Shown here: in pieces, positions 33,704-41,720 of the stretch
How the letters are laid out: the number at the start of each line of letters is the position of its first letter
How positions within the stretch are numbered: the stretch's first letter is position 1
DNA from: DATAXP01 sp036272935
GTDB taxonomy: Bacteria > Planctomycetota > Planctomycetia > Pirellulales > PNKZ01
Direction: 5' to 3'
Assembly: GCA_036272935.1 (NCBI GenBank)
Contig: DATAXP010000073.1
Span: 8,580 to 72,579, forward strand
DNA: 64,000 nucleotides
Notes under the pieces: model-generated
Databases searched by the model: none
What the model was told of the DNA's origin: nothing
What the model saw: only the letters and a program-made list of their open reading frames with translations
Position numbers and translations under genes: made by a program

Positions 33704-35275
33704 GTGACGCATCCCGTTCCTGAATACCTGCGCCTGTACCGCGAGCGACCCGACGTCGCAACGACCGACGCCTTGGACCTTTCCGGTCTCGACGGCTTCT
33801 TCGAATCGTTCGAGGCGGCCACCGGCTGGCGGCTGCGGTTTGTCGCCGTCCCCGAGCCGAAATCCGAGACCGACGTGCTGTGGTGTGCGCCGGTGAATCC
33901 CGGCGCGGGAATCTCGCCGGGGCACTTGCGCATCGAGTTTGGCGCAGCGACCGAGACGGACGAACCGCCGCTCGACCTGGCCGCCGCCGGGGCGATGGCC
34001 CGTGGATTTGCTGCGACGCTGGAAGAGATGCTGCGCACGCGGCATTGGCTGCGGCGTCGCGAGGCGGAACTGGCCGGCTGCGTGCCGCTGGTCGAGCATC
34101 CCGAAGAGCAGCGTCATCTCGCCGACCGGCTGGAGGCGGTGCTCCGCGGTGGGGCCGACGTGATCGGCGCCTCGGCCGCCGCGCTCTACCTGTTGGACGA
34201 CGCCACGACGCAGTTGCGCACCACCAGCGCTTGGAACGTTGCCGCGGGATGCTTCTCGCGCGGACCGCGCCCCTTGGCCGACGCCAAGGGCGACCTGGAG
34301 GCGCTGCTCGGTCACGCCGTCACCCTGCGCAACGCGTCAATGTGCCGCCAGTGGAACGCTCCGGAAGAGTTTAGCGCTGCCGTGTGCGTGCCGGTTTCGT
34401 CGCCGACGATGCCGCTGGGCACCCTATGGCTGTTCAGCCAGCGTGAGCGCGAGTTCAGCGATCACGACGTACACGTTGCCGAGTTGGTGGCCGGTCGCCT
34501 GGCGGCCGACCTGGATCGCGAAGTGCTGCTGAAATCGGAGGTCGTAGCTCGCAGCATCTCGCGGCAGCTCGAACAGGCCCAGCGCTTGCAGCAAGAACAA
34601 TTACCTGCAATCGCTCCGCTGATCGACGGCTGGGAAGTGGCCGGCTGGACCGAACAAGCCGCCATGGTCGGCGGCGCATTGCACGATTGGTGGATTCGCG
34701 GCGATGGCCGGTTGATGCTCTTGGCCGGCGATTGCCTCGACGGCGGAATTGACAGCGCATTGTGTGCCGCGGCGCTGCGGGCCACGCTTCGCGCCGCCGG
34801 CCTCGAAGCCGGCGAACCGAATGCTCTGCTCGAACAAGCCAGCCAGGCACTCTGGACCGGATCGGCCGGCGACCAGTTCGCCAGCTTGTTTTGCGCCGCG
34901 ATCACTCCGTCCGACGGCCGTTGCGACTTCGCCGCCGCAGGTCAGCTGGGGGCGATGCTGCTGGGCGCGCAAGGCTTCGAGCGGCTGACCGCTCCGTCGA
35001 TGGCCCTGGGCACCGAGCCGGGCACGAAATATCTGCCACGCGAGTTTACGATCGTCCCAGGACAGACGATCGTCATCGTCAACGACGGCGTGCACGATGC
35101 GCGCGACGCTGCCGGCCGACCGTGGACAATGAGCAGCATTGCCGAAGCGCTCGGCAACCATCTGCAAGCAGATGCCGAAACGCTGGTCGACCTGATTCGC
35201 GACCGAGTCGAGGCGCATAGCAACGGCTCGCCCGCCGCCGATCGCACGATTCTAGTGGTCAAACGTCGCCTGTAA
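33704..35275 (+). CDS. GAF and SpoIIE-type PP2C-like protein, partly degenerate
   Basis: 523 residues from a GTG. A variable N-terminus is followed by a GAF domain (about 130-270: AAALYLLDDATTQLRTTSAW, VCVPVSSPTMPLGTLWLFS), a coiled linker (ISRQLEQAQRLQQEQLPAI) and a SpoIIE/RsbU-type phosphatase domain. The usual GGDxxD metal motif is GGALHDWW, so the first metal Asp is Ala. The later acidic positions are kept: GDCLDGG, VNDGVHDARD and ADRTILVV. It may be a weak or regulatory phosphatase in a partner-switching pathway. No partner anti-sigma factor or STAS gene is adjacent. Twenty-two bp separate it from rlmI. Confidence 0.83.
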   Translation: MTHPVPEYLRLYRERPDVATTDALDLSGLDGFFESFEAATGWRLRFVAVPEPKSETDVLWCAPVNPGAGISPGHLRIEFGAATETDEPPLDLAAAGAMARGFAATLEEMLRTRHWLRRREAELAGCVPLVEHPEEQRHLADRLEAVLRGGADVIGASAAALYLLDDATTQLRTTSAWNVAAGCFSRGPRPLADAKGDLEALLGHAVTLRNASMCRQWNAPEEFSAAVCVPVSSPTMPLGTLWLFSQREREFSDHDVHVAELVAGRLAADLDREVLLKSEVVARSISRQLEQAQRLQQEQLPAIAPLIDGWEVAGWTEQAAMVGGALHDWWIRGDGRLMLLAGDCLDGGIDSALCAAALRATLRAAGLEAGEPNALLEQASQALWTGSAGDQFASLFCAAITPSDGRCDFAAAGQLGAMLLGAQGFERLTAPSMALGTEPGTKYLPREFTIVPGQTIVIVNDGVHDARDAAGRPWTMSSIAEALGNHLQADAETLVDLIRDRVEAHSNGSPAADRTILVVKRRL

Positions 35276-35297
35276 GCGGCTGGCGGACACAGGTAGA

Positions 35298-36533
35298 ATG
35301 TCTACCGTGAAAGCCACCGCCACTGCATCGCCCGGTTCCGCAGTCGATACAAAGCGCGTCGTGCTGAAGCCGCGCAAGGTGCGGCCGTTCTTTGCGCGCC
35401 ATCCGTGGGTGCTCGACTCGGCGATCGCCCGGGTTGAAGGTTCGCCCGACGATGGCGATGTCGTCGATCTGTTTTCCGATCGCGATCAATTCATTGCCCG
35501 CGGCATTTACAATGCGAAGAGTCGTATTCGCGTGCGCCTTTACTCCTGGCAAGCCGACGAGGCATTAGACGAGGCTCTGTGGCGGCGACGAATGGCGACC
35601 GCTGCCGGGTTGCGACGCGCGCTGGGTTACGATCGACCCGAAGGCGCTGTGCGGCTGGTTTCGAGCGAGGCCGACGGATTGGGCGGCATGGTCATCGAGC
35701 GTTACGCCGGGCATCTCGTGATGCAAATCACCGCGCTGGCGATGTACGCACGGCTCGATGCGCTGGTGCAACTGGCCGCCGACGTTTGGCAGCCGGCGAG
35801 CGTCACCGTCCGCGCCGACGGCGAGATGGCCAAGACCGAAGGATTCACGCTTCCGGCCGAAGTCCGCCGCGGCACGCGCGACGACGGGCTCGTGTTCATC
35901 GAAGAGCACGGCATTCGCTACGGAGTCGATCTGGCCACCGGCCAAAAGACCGGTTTCTATCTCGACCAGCGCGAGAACCGTCGCGCCGCGGCGAGCTACT
36001 GCGCCGGCCGGCGCGTGCTCGACGCCTGCTGCTACAGCGGCGGGTTCAGCCTGGCGGCCTTGCAGCTTGGCGGAGCACGCGAGGCGCACGGCATCGACTC
36101 GAGCCCCAAGGCGATCGCCCTGGCTGAGGCCAATGCCCAACTCAACGGCCTCAGCGGTGCGCGATTTGAGACGGCCGACGTGTTTCAGCGCATGGAACAA
36201 CTGGCAGCCGACGGCGAGCGCTACGGCGTAGTCGTACTCGATCCGCCGAAGTTTGCGCGCTCGGCAGCCCACGTGCCGCAGGCGCTGCGCGCGTATCACC
36301 ACTTGAATCGCCTGGCCGTAAGCTTGCTCGAACCGGGCGGCATCCTCGTCACGTGCAGTTGCTCGGGGCACATCGCCCGCGATCAGTTCGCCTTCATGCT
36401 GGCCGACGTGGCGCAGCGCACCGAGCGCGACATTCAGATCCTCGAGAGCTGCGGCGCCGCGCCGGACCATCCGGTCACGGCGACCTGCCTGGAAACCGAG
36501 TATCTGAAGTGCCTCATCTGCCGCGTGGTGTGA
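35298..36533 (+). CDS. rlmI: 23S rRNA (cytosine) methyltransferase, RlmI family
   Basis: 411 residues. An N-terminal PUA domain (VVLKPRKVRPFFARHPWVLDSAI...) precedes an EEHGIRYGVDL segment and a class I SAM-binding Rossmann domain (VLDACCYSGGFSLAALQLGG). The family signatures TGQKTGFYLDQRENR and VVLDPPKFARS are present, as is the catalytic-type cysteine in TCSCSGHI. It should make m5C on 23S rRNA (C1962 in E. coli). RlmI and RlmL-like members are hard to tell apart by eye, but the PUA layout favours RlmI. It probably shares a transcript with the upstream GAF/SpoIIE gene. Confidence 0.92.
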   Translation: MSTVKATATASPGSAVDTKRVVLKPRKVRPFFARHPWVLDSAIARVEGSPDDGDVVDLFSDRDQFIARGIYNAKSRIRVRLYSWQADEALDEALWRRRMATAAGLRRALGYDRPEGAVRLVSSEADGLGGMVIERYAGHLVMQITALAMYARLDALVQLAADVWQPASVTVRADGEMAKTEGFTLPAEVRRGTRDDGLVFIEEHGIRYGVDLATGQKTGFYLDQRENRRAAASYCAGRRVLDACCYSGGFSLAALQLGGAREAHGIDSSPKAIALAEANAQLNGLSGARFETADVFQRMEQLAADGERYGVVVLDPPKFARSAAHVPQALRAYHHLNRLAVSLLEPGGILVTCSCSGHIARDQFAFMLADVAQRTERDIQILESCGAAPDHPVTATCLETEYLKCLICRVV

Positions 36534-36564
36534 GATGTTCAGTAGTCTAAGCGATCCATCAAAT

Positions 36565-36753
36565 CCTTCTCCCTCGGGGAGAAGGTGGCCGAAGGCCGGA
36601 TGAGGGCGCACGAGAGATTGTCGATCTCGAATCGGCATGCCCGAGAATTTGGTTTGCACTCGGGGATGCTCGATCATCGATGGATCGCGTTCCCTCCGCC
36701 CTCACCTCGGTCGCCTGCGGCGACCATTTCCTCTCCCCGATGGGGAGAGGAGG
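36565..36753. repeat. CCTTCTCCC/GGGAGAGG composite palindrome (copy 1)
   Basis: A terminal hairpin CCTTCTCCCTCGGGGAGAAGG is followed by GGATGAGGGCG, a longer spacer, CCGCCCTCACC, a GGTCGCCTGCGGCGACC hairpin and a closing CCTCTCCCCGATGGGGAGAGG hairpin-type end. Related copies are at 41588-41712 and 44541-44665; this one has the longest spacer. Confidence 0.8.
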
Positions 36754-37195
36754 TTCTACGGCCATGGCCTACTTCTGCGCTCGACCATCGCCGCGCGGTT
36801 GATTGAATACGCCCCAGTCGATGGCGGCCGGGAGCGGTTGAAGGGCGGCCATGATTGTCCGTCGAAGTGAGAAGCGCGGCGTCGGTGGCCTGGTTCTTGG
36901 CCGCTAGGGCGTCGTGAACAAATCGGCATGGGGCCGTGAGCTTCGACAACCGCTCCGTCGATCGCCCGGTGCAGCGAAGCGTTCTGCGCAAACGTTTCAC
37001 TGCTACCGGACGACCGAAAAGTATTTCGCTTCTGGCAGGGGCGTGCCGCCAAGATCGAGCGTTCCGGAGGACCGTGCATGAATCAATCGGCGAGATCGGC
37101 GGATGACGAAACGGTTGATGCGGACCTCCTTCCACGAGGACTTCATCCCAGGACCAGCGGCGGTTTTCCCGAGGGGAGACCAACGGCCATCGTTA

Positions 37196-37219
37196 TAGCA
37201 CGGTCTCACGACCGTGCTA
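37196..37219. repeat. TAGCACGGT short palindrome
   Basis: TAGCACGGT, loop CTCACG, ACCGTGCTA: a perfect nine-bp stem of a type common between planctomycete genes. Confidence 0.6.
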
Positions 37220-37279
37220 CATCCGGGGGAATGCTCAGGAGACCATTCCACAACGGGGGACAGCGTGGCCTTCCGCGAC

Positions 37280-37407
37280 GTGGCCGAAGTACTTTTAACA
37301 CCCCACAAGAACGCTTCGGCCACAAGAGCGGGCCCGGCGTCCAAACGGTAGTTCGTGATCAGCGAGCCGCAGCGCGGTCGAGTGCCGCGCTGCGCTCGCT
37401 GTTTTTG
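37280..37407 (+). ncRNA. Candidate small RNA with terminator hairpin
   Basis: Two stem-loops stand in series. The first is a perfect ten-bp stem GTGGCCGAAG/CTTCGGCCAC with a 24-base loop. The second (37361-37400) is a 16-bp stem with one bulge, rich in GC, followed at once by GTTTTT. No gene ends just upstream on this strand, so the terminator belongs to something not protein-coding, or to a long read-through of rlmI. No promoter is clearly visible. Structure is seen; an RNA is inferred. Confidence 0.35.
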
Positions 37408-37426
37408 TCTATTGCCCGAAATGAAC

Positions 37427-37966
37427 CTACGACTTCTTCGCGACGCCAAGCTCCTGCAGTTTCGCGGCAACGTCCTTGCCGTGGCTCTCGGTCTTCACGC
37501 CTTTGTCGACGTGGACGATCTTGCCGTGCTTGTCGATGTAGAACGTCCAGCGGGTCGCATTGCCTCCCTTGCCAAGCACGCCGAACATCTCGGCATTCTT
37601 CTTGCTCGGGTCGCTGAGGATCGGATAGTCGAGGCCGAGCGACTCGGCGAACTTCTTGTTTTCCTCGGGCGTGTCGCAACTGGCGGTGAAGTAGGCAACC
37701 TTGTACTGCTTCAAGTCGCTGCCGAATTCCTTCATCGACTTGCACTCCTTGGTGCAGCCGCCGGTGAATGCTTTCGGGAACCAGGCGATGACGACCGCCT
37801 CCTTGCCCTTGTAGTCGCTGAGTTTGTGCATCTTGCCGTCGGACCCCATCATCGAGAAATCGGGGGCCATGTCGCCGACCTGGGACTCGGCATGGCAGAG
37901 GTTCGACGACCAACCGAGGATTAAGGCCGCCGCGGCGACCAACGAAATGCGTGAGCACAGGCGCAT
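37427..37966 (-). CDS. Exported peroxiredoxin (AhpC/TSA, BCP-like)
   Basis: 179 residues. A signal peptide (ISLVAAAALILGWSSNLCHAE) is followed by a thioredoxin-fold peroxidase. The peroxidatic cysteine is Cys71 in WFPKAFTGGCTKEC (canonical P...T..C), with Cys75 a possible resolving residue. The strand ATRWTFYIDKHGKIVHVDKGV is typical. It should reduce H2O2 or organic peroxides in the periplasm. Its reductant outside the cytoplasm is unclear, which is the odd point since most BCP-like enzymes are cytoplasmic. Confidence 0.92.
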   Translation of the reverse strand: MRLCSRISLVAAAALILGWSSNLCHAESQVGDMAPDFSMMGSDGKMHKLSDYKGKEAVVIAWFPKAFTGGCTKECKSMKEFGSDLKQYKVAYFTASCDTPEENKKFAESLGLDYPILSDPSKKNAEMFGVLGKGGNATRWTFYIDKHGKIVHVDKGVKTESHGKDVAAKLQELGVAKKS

Positions 37967-38051
37967 GATGTGTCAACTCCGTCGAGGTGGGAAAACGAAA
38001 CGGTAGGCACCGAACGGTAACGAGGCTAACACGCGGCCGAGCGGGAAGCAA

Positions 38052-38098
38052 TTAGCAATGAGCAGTTCGCCGGAACCGGCTCGCTGGCTCATTGCTAA
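38052..38098. repeat. TTAGCAATGAGC palindrome
   Basis: TTAGCAATGAGC and GCTCATTGCTAA are perfect 12-bp arms around a GC loop, between the peroxiredoxin gene and the small membrane protein gene. A further CTTGCTCATTGCT half-copy follows. Confidence 0.7.
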
Positions 38099-38109
38099 CT
38101 GCTACTTGC

Positions 38110-38376
38110 TCATTGCTTTCTCGGCAGCCAGTTCCGCAAGCGCGCGAACCATGGTCGCAGCTTCGGCCAGCGATGTTCGTGCCGATCGAGTAGGCCGGTG
38201 AGATAGGCGACATCGAAGCCCAGCAGCAGCGCACCGGGAATAATCAGCGCCCAGCCGGGCACGATCGGCAGCAACAAACCGATCACGCCCGCCGCCACGA
38301 GCAGCGAACCTGCGACGACCTTCAACGCGCGCTTGGCGCTGGGCAACGTTCGTCCTTGGCCTATGGCCGCGATCAC
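38110..38376 (-). CDS. Small membrane protein, PGPGW-like
   Basis: 88 residues from a GTG. A basic N-terminus leads to two closely spaced membrane segments, LLVAAGVIGLLLPIVPGWALI and IPGALLLGFDVAYLTG, joined at a PIVPGW turn that resembles the PGPGW family of small membrane proteins. A basic, Trp-rich cytoplasmic tail follows (RHEHRWPKLRPWFARLRNWLPRKQ). Function is unknown. It lies 11 bp downstream of the repeat-rich exported protein gene and may be cotranscribed. Confidence 0.6.
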   Translation of the reverse strand: MIAAIGQGRTLPSAKRALKVVAGSLLVAAGVIGLLLPIVPGWALIIPGALLLGFDVAYLTGLLDRHEHRWPKLRPWFARLRNWLPRKQ

Positions 38377-38387
38377 GCCAGGTAATG

Positions 38388-38774
38388 TTAACGCACGATC
38401 GCGCGGATCGCGTTGCGAACCGGCTCACCGGGAATGTAGCGTGGACCGACATAGTAAGCCGGCGCGACGGTCGTCACGACGGGCGAATACGCCACCACCG
38501 GCGAGTAGGCCGTCACCACGGGGCTATACGCCACGACGCTCGTGGTGACCGGTGAGTAAGCAGTTACCGGCGAGTACGCGGTCATCGGGCGATACGTTGT
38601 CACCGGCGCATAGGTGGTCACCGGGCTATACATCACCACCGGCGAATACGCGGTGACCGGTGAGTATGCCGTCACCACCGGGCTGTAGGTTTCGTAAACA
38701 ATCGCCTGGGCCGAAGCGAAACTCGGGACGCTCAACAAGCCCAGCAGACTCGCAAGGACAATGGCTGTTCTCAT
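38388..38774 (-). CDS. Exported protein made of YSPV tandem repeats
   Basis: 128 residues. A signal peptide (AIVLASLLGLLSVPSFASAQA) precedes about eleven copies of a six- to ten-residue unit, Tyr-(Ser/Ala/Arg)-Pro-Val-(Val/Thr)-(Thr/Ala/Met), then a short unique end (YYVGPRYIPGEPVRNAIRAIVR). CAGGAG stands just upstream of the ATG. The repeats are regular in protein and DNA and are likely extended or beta-rich; similar low-complexity Tyr/Pro/Val proteins are known from planctomycetes, perhaps in the cell envelope. I do not assign a function. Confidence 0.78.
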   Translation of the reverse strand: MRTAIVLASLLGLLSVPSFASAQAIVYETYSPVVTAYSPVTAYSPVVMYSPVTTYAPVTTYRPMTAYSPVTAYSPVTTSVVAYSPVVTAYSPVVAYSPVVTTVAPAYYVGPRYIPGEPVRNAIRAIVR

Positions 38775-39002
38775 GATGTCGCTCCTGTTGGTGATTCTTC
38801 AATTTCGTTGTTGCGCTTTTTATGCCCTCAACGAATATTCTGTCTCACGCCGAGGGCGAAGGCAATTCGCCGACGCATCGACACGGCCCTGAATTGGGTA
38901 GCAAGCATCGCATTCTTCCGCCTGCAACCGTTCGCCAGTCTCGCCATTCTGCCAAAACGTGATTTGACAACCGGCGAATCGTCCGATCGACGCGGGAGCG
39001 GC

Positions 39003-40115
39003 TTAGCTGCGCAGCACCTTTTCCAACAGCGGATAGGCGACTTCGCCATGCCACACATGACCGCCGTCGAAATGATCGACTGCAACCTGGTCGGCAGCGT
39101 GCAGCGCCGCGTACACACGGCGCTGTCGCTCGAAGGCGCGCTCGGCCCAATCGGCCGGAACGTGCGGATCGGTCGAGCCCGCTTCCCACAAGCAAGCGCG
39201 CGGGGCGACGAGCCCGGCGATCTCGGGAATGTCGCCGTATTTGAGCAGCCCAGGAATTACCTGGCAGCCGGCTGTCTTGCCTTCCATGGCATTCGCTTGC
39301 AGACAATTCAGCGCACCGGCGATCACGGCCACCTTGATCCGCGAGTCCACCGCCGCCGCCAGGGTCGTCATCCGCCCACCGTACGACAGGCCGACGCAGC
39401 CCAGCCGATCGGCATCGACTGCATCGTGCCGGGCCAGGTATTCCAACGTCCACAACACGTCGCGCAGGTTCTCGGTGATCAGCAGCTTGCCGAGATGTTC
39501 GAGCTGCAAGTTGACCAGCGTACACGGATCGCCGCGAATCGACTTCTTATCGACGCCCAACCGCCGGCCGAACGGCGTCAGGCACGGCGCCGCGACGACG
39601 TGGCCGCGCTCGACGAGCTTGCGGCCGTAGTCGTACTTGAACTTCTCGATCTCATCGCGGCGTTCTTGGGTGTCGTCGATGCCGGCGATCGAATCGTGCG
39701 CGAATGTTCCGTGGCCGTGGACTGCCACGATTCCCGCCCGCTTCGCGCCGCCGCCACGCGGCAACAGCAGATGAAACGGTACCGGGGCGAGTCCCTCTGC
39801 CCGCAGCACGCGCTCTTCGCGCAAGTGGTCGCTGAGCTCCACGCGGCGTTCGAGCACGCATTGCCAATGTTCCGGCGGATCGAACCGGCCCAGCAGCGCG
39901 CGCAGCGTGGCGCCGAACCGCGCTTGCCATTGCCGCGCGTCGTCGGGCATGGCACCGTCGAACTGCATCGCCAGTGGTGCGGCCGCGTCGGACGCCTTCA
40001 TCCGCTCGGCAATCGACGGGACGTCGTCCTCTGCAGCGACCAGCGACCCGCCACGCGTCGCGAGCGCCGCGCTTGCCGCAGCACGCAGAAAGTCACGGCG
40101 ACTTGGAGCGTTCAC
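39003..40115 (-). CDS. Tat-exported alpha/beta-hydrolase (esterase-like)
   Basis: 370 residues from a GTG overlapping the DUF1501 stop by GTGA. The N-terminus SRRDFLRAAASAALA is a twin-arginine signal. The hydrolase core shows the oxyanion region IVAVHGHGTF, the nucleophile elbow with Ser244 in GLSYGGRM, and a final His in DHFDGGHVWHGE. It resembles acetylxylan-esterase/dienelactone-hydrolase-like proteins of this phylum. Placed last in the series LacI-PSD1-DUF1501-hydrolase, it probably helps strip acyl groups from a polysaccharide. The substrate is not known. Confidence 0.88.
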   Translation of the reverse strand: MNAPSRRDFLRAAASAALATRGGSLVAAEDDVPSIAERMKASDAAAPLAMQFDGAMPDDARQWQARFGATLRALLGRFDPPEHWQCVLERRVELSDHLREERVLRAEGLAPVPFHLLLPRGGGAKRAGIVAVHGHGTFAHDSIAGIDDTQERRDEIEKFKYDYGRKLVERGHVVAAPCLTPFGRRLGVDKKSIRGDPCTLVNLQLEHLGKLLITENLRDVLWTLEYLARHDAVDADRLGCVGLSYGGRMTTLAAAVDSRIKVAVIAGALNCLQANAMEGKTAGCQVIPGLLKYGDIPEIAGLVAPRACLWEAGSTDPHVPADWAERAFERQRRVYAALHAADQVAVDHFDGGHVWHGEVAYPLLEKVLRS

Positions 40116-41554
40116 GCGAGCACTTCCTTGACCACCTTGCCAGCCAGGTTGGTCAAGCGCGTCGGCAACCCCTTGAAGTTCACGGTGAGCTTTGTGTGAT
40201 CGAGGCCAAACAGGTGCAGCAGCGTCGCCTGGAAATCATTCACGTGCACCGCGTCGCGCGTCGGCGCCCAGCCGATGTCGTCCGTCTCGCCGTGTACGTA
40301 GCCCGGCTTTACGCCGCCGCCGGCCATCCAAATGCTAAACGCGAACGGATGATGATCGCGGCCGTCGTTCCCTTGACCCAACGGCGTGCGGCCGAACTCG
40401 CTGGCCCACACCACCAGCGTGTCGTCCAGCAGGCCGCGGCGCTTCAGATCGGTGAGCAGCGCAGCGACCGGCTGATCGACCGCGGCGCAGTTCCAGGGCA
40501 GGTCGTGTTTCAGGTTGCTGTGCTGATCCCACGATGCGTGTATGAGATGCACGAAGCGCACGCCGCGTTCGATCATGCGGCGCGCTAGCAGACAATTCGT
40601 AGCGAAGCGGGCGTAGGTGTCACCGGGTTGCAGGTCGGCGGTGGGATGCGGCGTCGGACGGTTGACGCCGTATTCGTCGAGCGTGGCCTGGGTTTCGCCA
40701 GAGAGATCGGTCAGCTCGGGAGCCGACGCCTGCATGCGGAATGCCAGCTCGTACTGGGCGATGCGGCTGGCGATTTCGGGATCGTGTACTTCGGCATGGT
40801 GCCGGCTGTTCAGCCGGGCAATGGCATCGAGCGCGCGGCGTTGATGTTCGGCATCGATTCCCGGCGGGTTCATCAGGTTGAGCACCGGTTCGCCTTGGCC
40901 GCGCAGCGGCACGCCTTGATACGTCGAAGGCAGGAAGCCGCTCGACCAATTCGACGTGCTGCCGCTGGCCCCGCGGCCGCTGTTGAGCACCACGTATCCC
41001 GGCAGGTTCTGCGAAGGCGAACCGAGCCCGTACAGCAACCACGAGCCGATCGTCGGTCGGCCGAACTCGGCCTTGCCGGTATGCAGCAGCAACTGGCCCG
41101 GGTGATGGTTGAACTGATCGCTGACCATCGACCGCACCAGACAGATATTGTCGGCGCGCTTAGCGATGTGCGGCAGCAGCTCGGAGATCTCGGTGCCCGA
41201 TTGGCCGCGTTTCTCGAACTTGACGCCGGTCCCCTTCAGAACCGCTTCGTCTTTCTTGATGAACGCGAACTCGACGTCCTTGAGGAAGGAATCGGGGAGC
41301 TTCTGCTTGTCGCGCTCGTTCAATAGCGGCTTGGGGTCGAACATTTCGACCTGGCTGGGGCCTCCTTCGAGAAAGATGAAAATGGCCCGCTTGGCGCGCG
41401 GCGCGAAGTGCGGCGGCCGCGGTACGAGTGGATTGGGCGACGCGCTTGCGTCAGGGGCGGCCAGCAGACCGTCGGCATCGAGCAACGACGCCAGCGCCAG
41501 CGTGCCCAGGCCACTGGCGGAACTCATGAGGAAATCGCGTCGTGTGTAGTGCAT
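40112..41554 (-). CDS. DUF1501 protein, Tat-exported
   Basis: 480 residues. TRRDFLMSSASGLGTLALASLL is a twin-arginine signal. The DUF1501 domain (alkaline-phosphatase/sulfatase-like superfamily) shows AIFIFLEGGPSQVEMFDPKP, MVSDQFNHHPGQLLLHTG, DTLVVWASEFGRTP and GRDHHPFAFSIWMAGGGVKPG. DUF1501 proteins nearly always pair with PSD1/cytochrome-type proteins in planctomycetes, as here, and the pair is expanded in the phylum. Their joint reaction is not established; a role in oxidative or hydrolytic glycan attack outside the cytoplasm is often proposed. A palindromic repeat separates it from the PSD1 gene. Confidence 0.93.
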   Translation of the reverse strand: MHYTRRDFLMSSASGLGTLALASLLDADGLLAAPDASASPNPLVPRPPHFAPRAKRAIFIFLEGGPSQVEMFDPKPLLNERDKQKLPDSFLKDVEFAFIKKDEAVLKGTGVKFEKRGQSGTEISELLPHIAKRADNICLVRSMVSDQFNHHPGQLLLHTGKAEFGRPTIGSWLLYGLGSPSQNLPGYVVLNSGRGASGSTSNWSSGFLPSTYQGVPLRGQGEPVLNLMNPPGIDAEHQRRALDAIARLNSRHHAEVHDPEIASRIAQYELAFRMQASAPELTDLSGETQATLDEYGVNRPTPHPTADLQPGDTYARFATNCLLARRMIERGVRFVHLIHASWDQHSNLKHDLPWNCAAVDQPVAALLTDLKRRGLLDDTLVVWASEFGRTPLGQGNDGRDHHPFAFSIWMAGGGVKPGYVHGETDDIGWAPTRDAVHVNDFQATLLHLFGLDHTKLTVNFKGLPTRLTNLAGKVVKEVLA

Positions 41555-41587
41555 GGTCGTTGCCTTTCGTCACTCGTGCCGCGCTAG

Positions 41588-41712
41588 CCTTCTCCCGCCG
41601 GGAGAAGGTGCCCGAAGGGCGGATGAGGACGAAGCGAAATGGACGATGGGTATCCGCTTCGCCCTCACCCGGTCGCCGCCGCGGCGACCACCCTCTCCCA
41701 AAGGGAGAGGGG
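41588..41712. repeat. CCTTCTCCC/GGGAGAGG composite palindrome (copy 2)
   Basis: It fills the gap between the PSD1 stop and the DUF1501 start. A left hairpin CCTTCTCCCGCCGGGAGAAGG, a GGTCGCCGCCGCGGCGACC hairpin and a right hairpin CCCTCTCCCAAAGGGAGAGGG are all perfect. The transcript of this operon must pass through it. Confidence 0.85.
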
Positions 41713-41720
41713 CATTGTAA

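Larger units (their letters stand above)
36534..37426. other. Long interval without protein gene
   Basis: It holds the composite palindrome, a short TAGCACGGT palindrome (37196-37219) and a two-hairpin segment that may be a small RNA. Open frames on both strands lack any domain I know. Confidence 0.6.

Noticed and set aside
36674..37183. Possible decayed gene on the minus strand in the gene-free region
   Set aside because: The frame gives no recognisable segment, and it crosses a palindromic repeat.
38410..38690. Regular short repeats that could suggest a CRISPR array
   Set aside because: The unit is about 18 bp without spacers and encodes the YSPV protein repeat.
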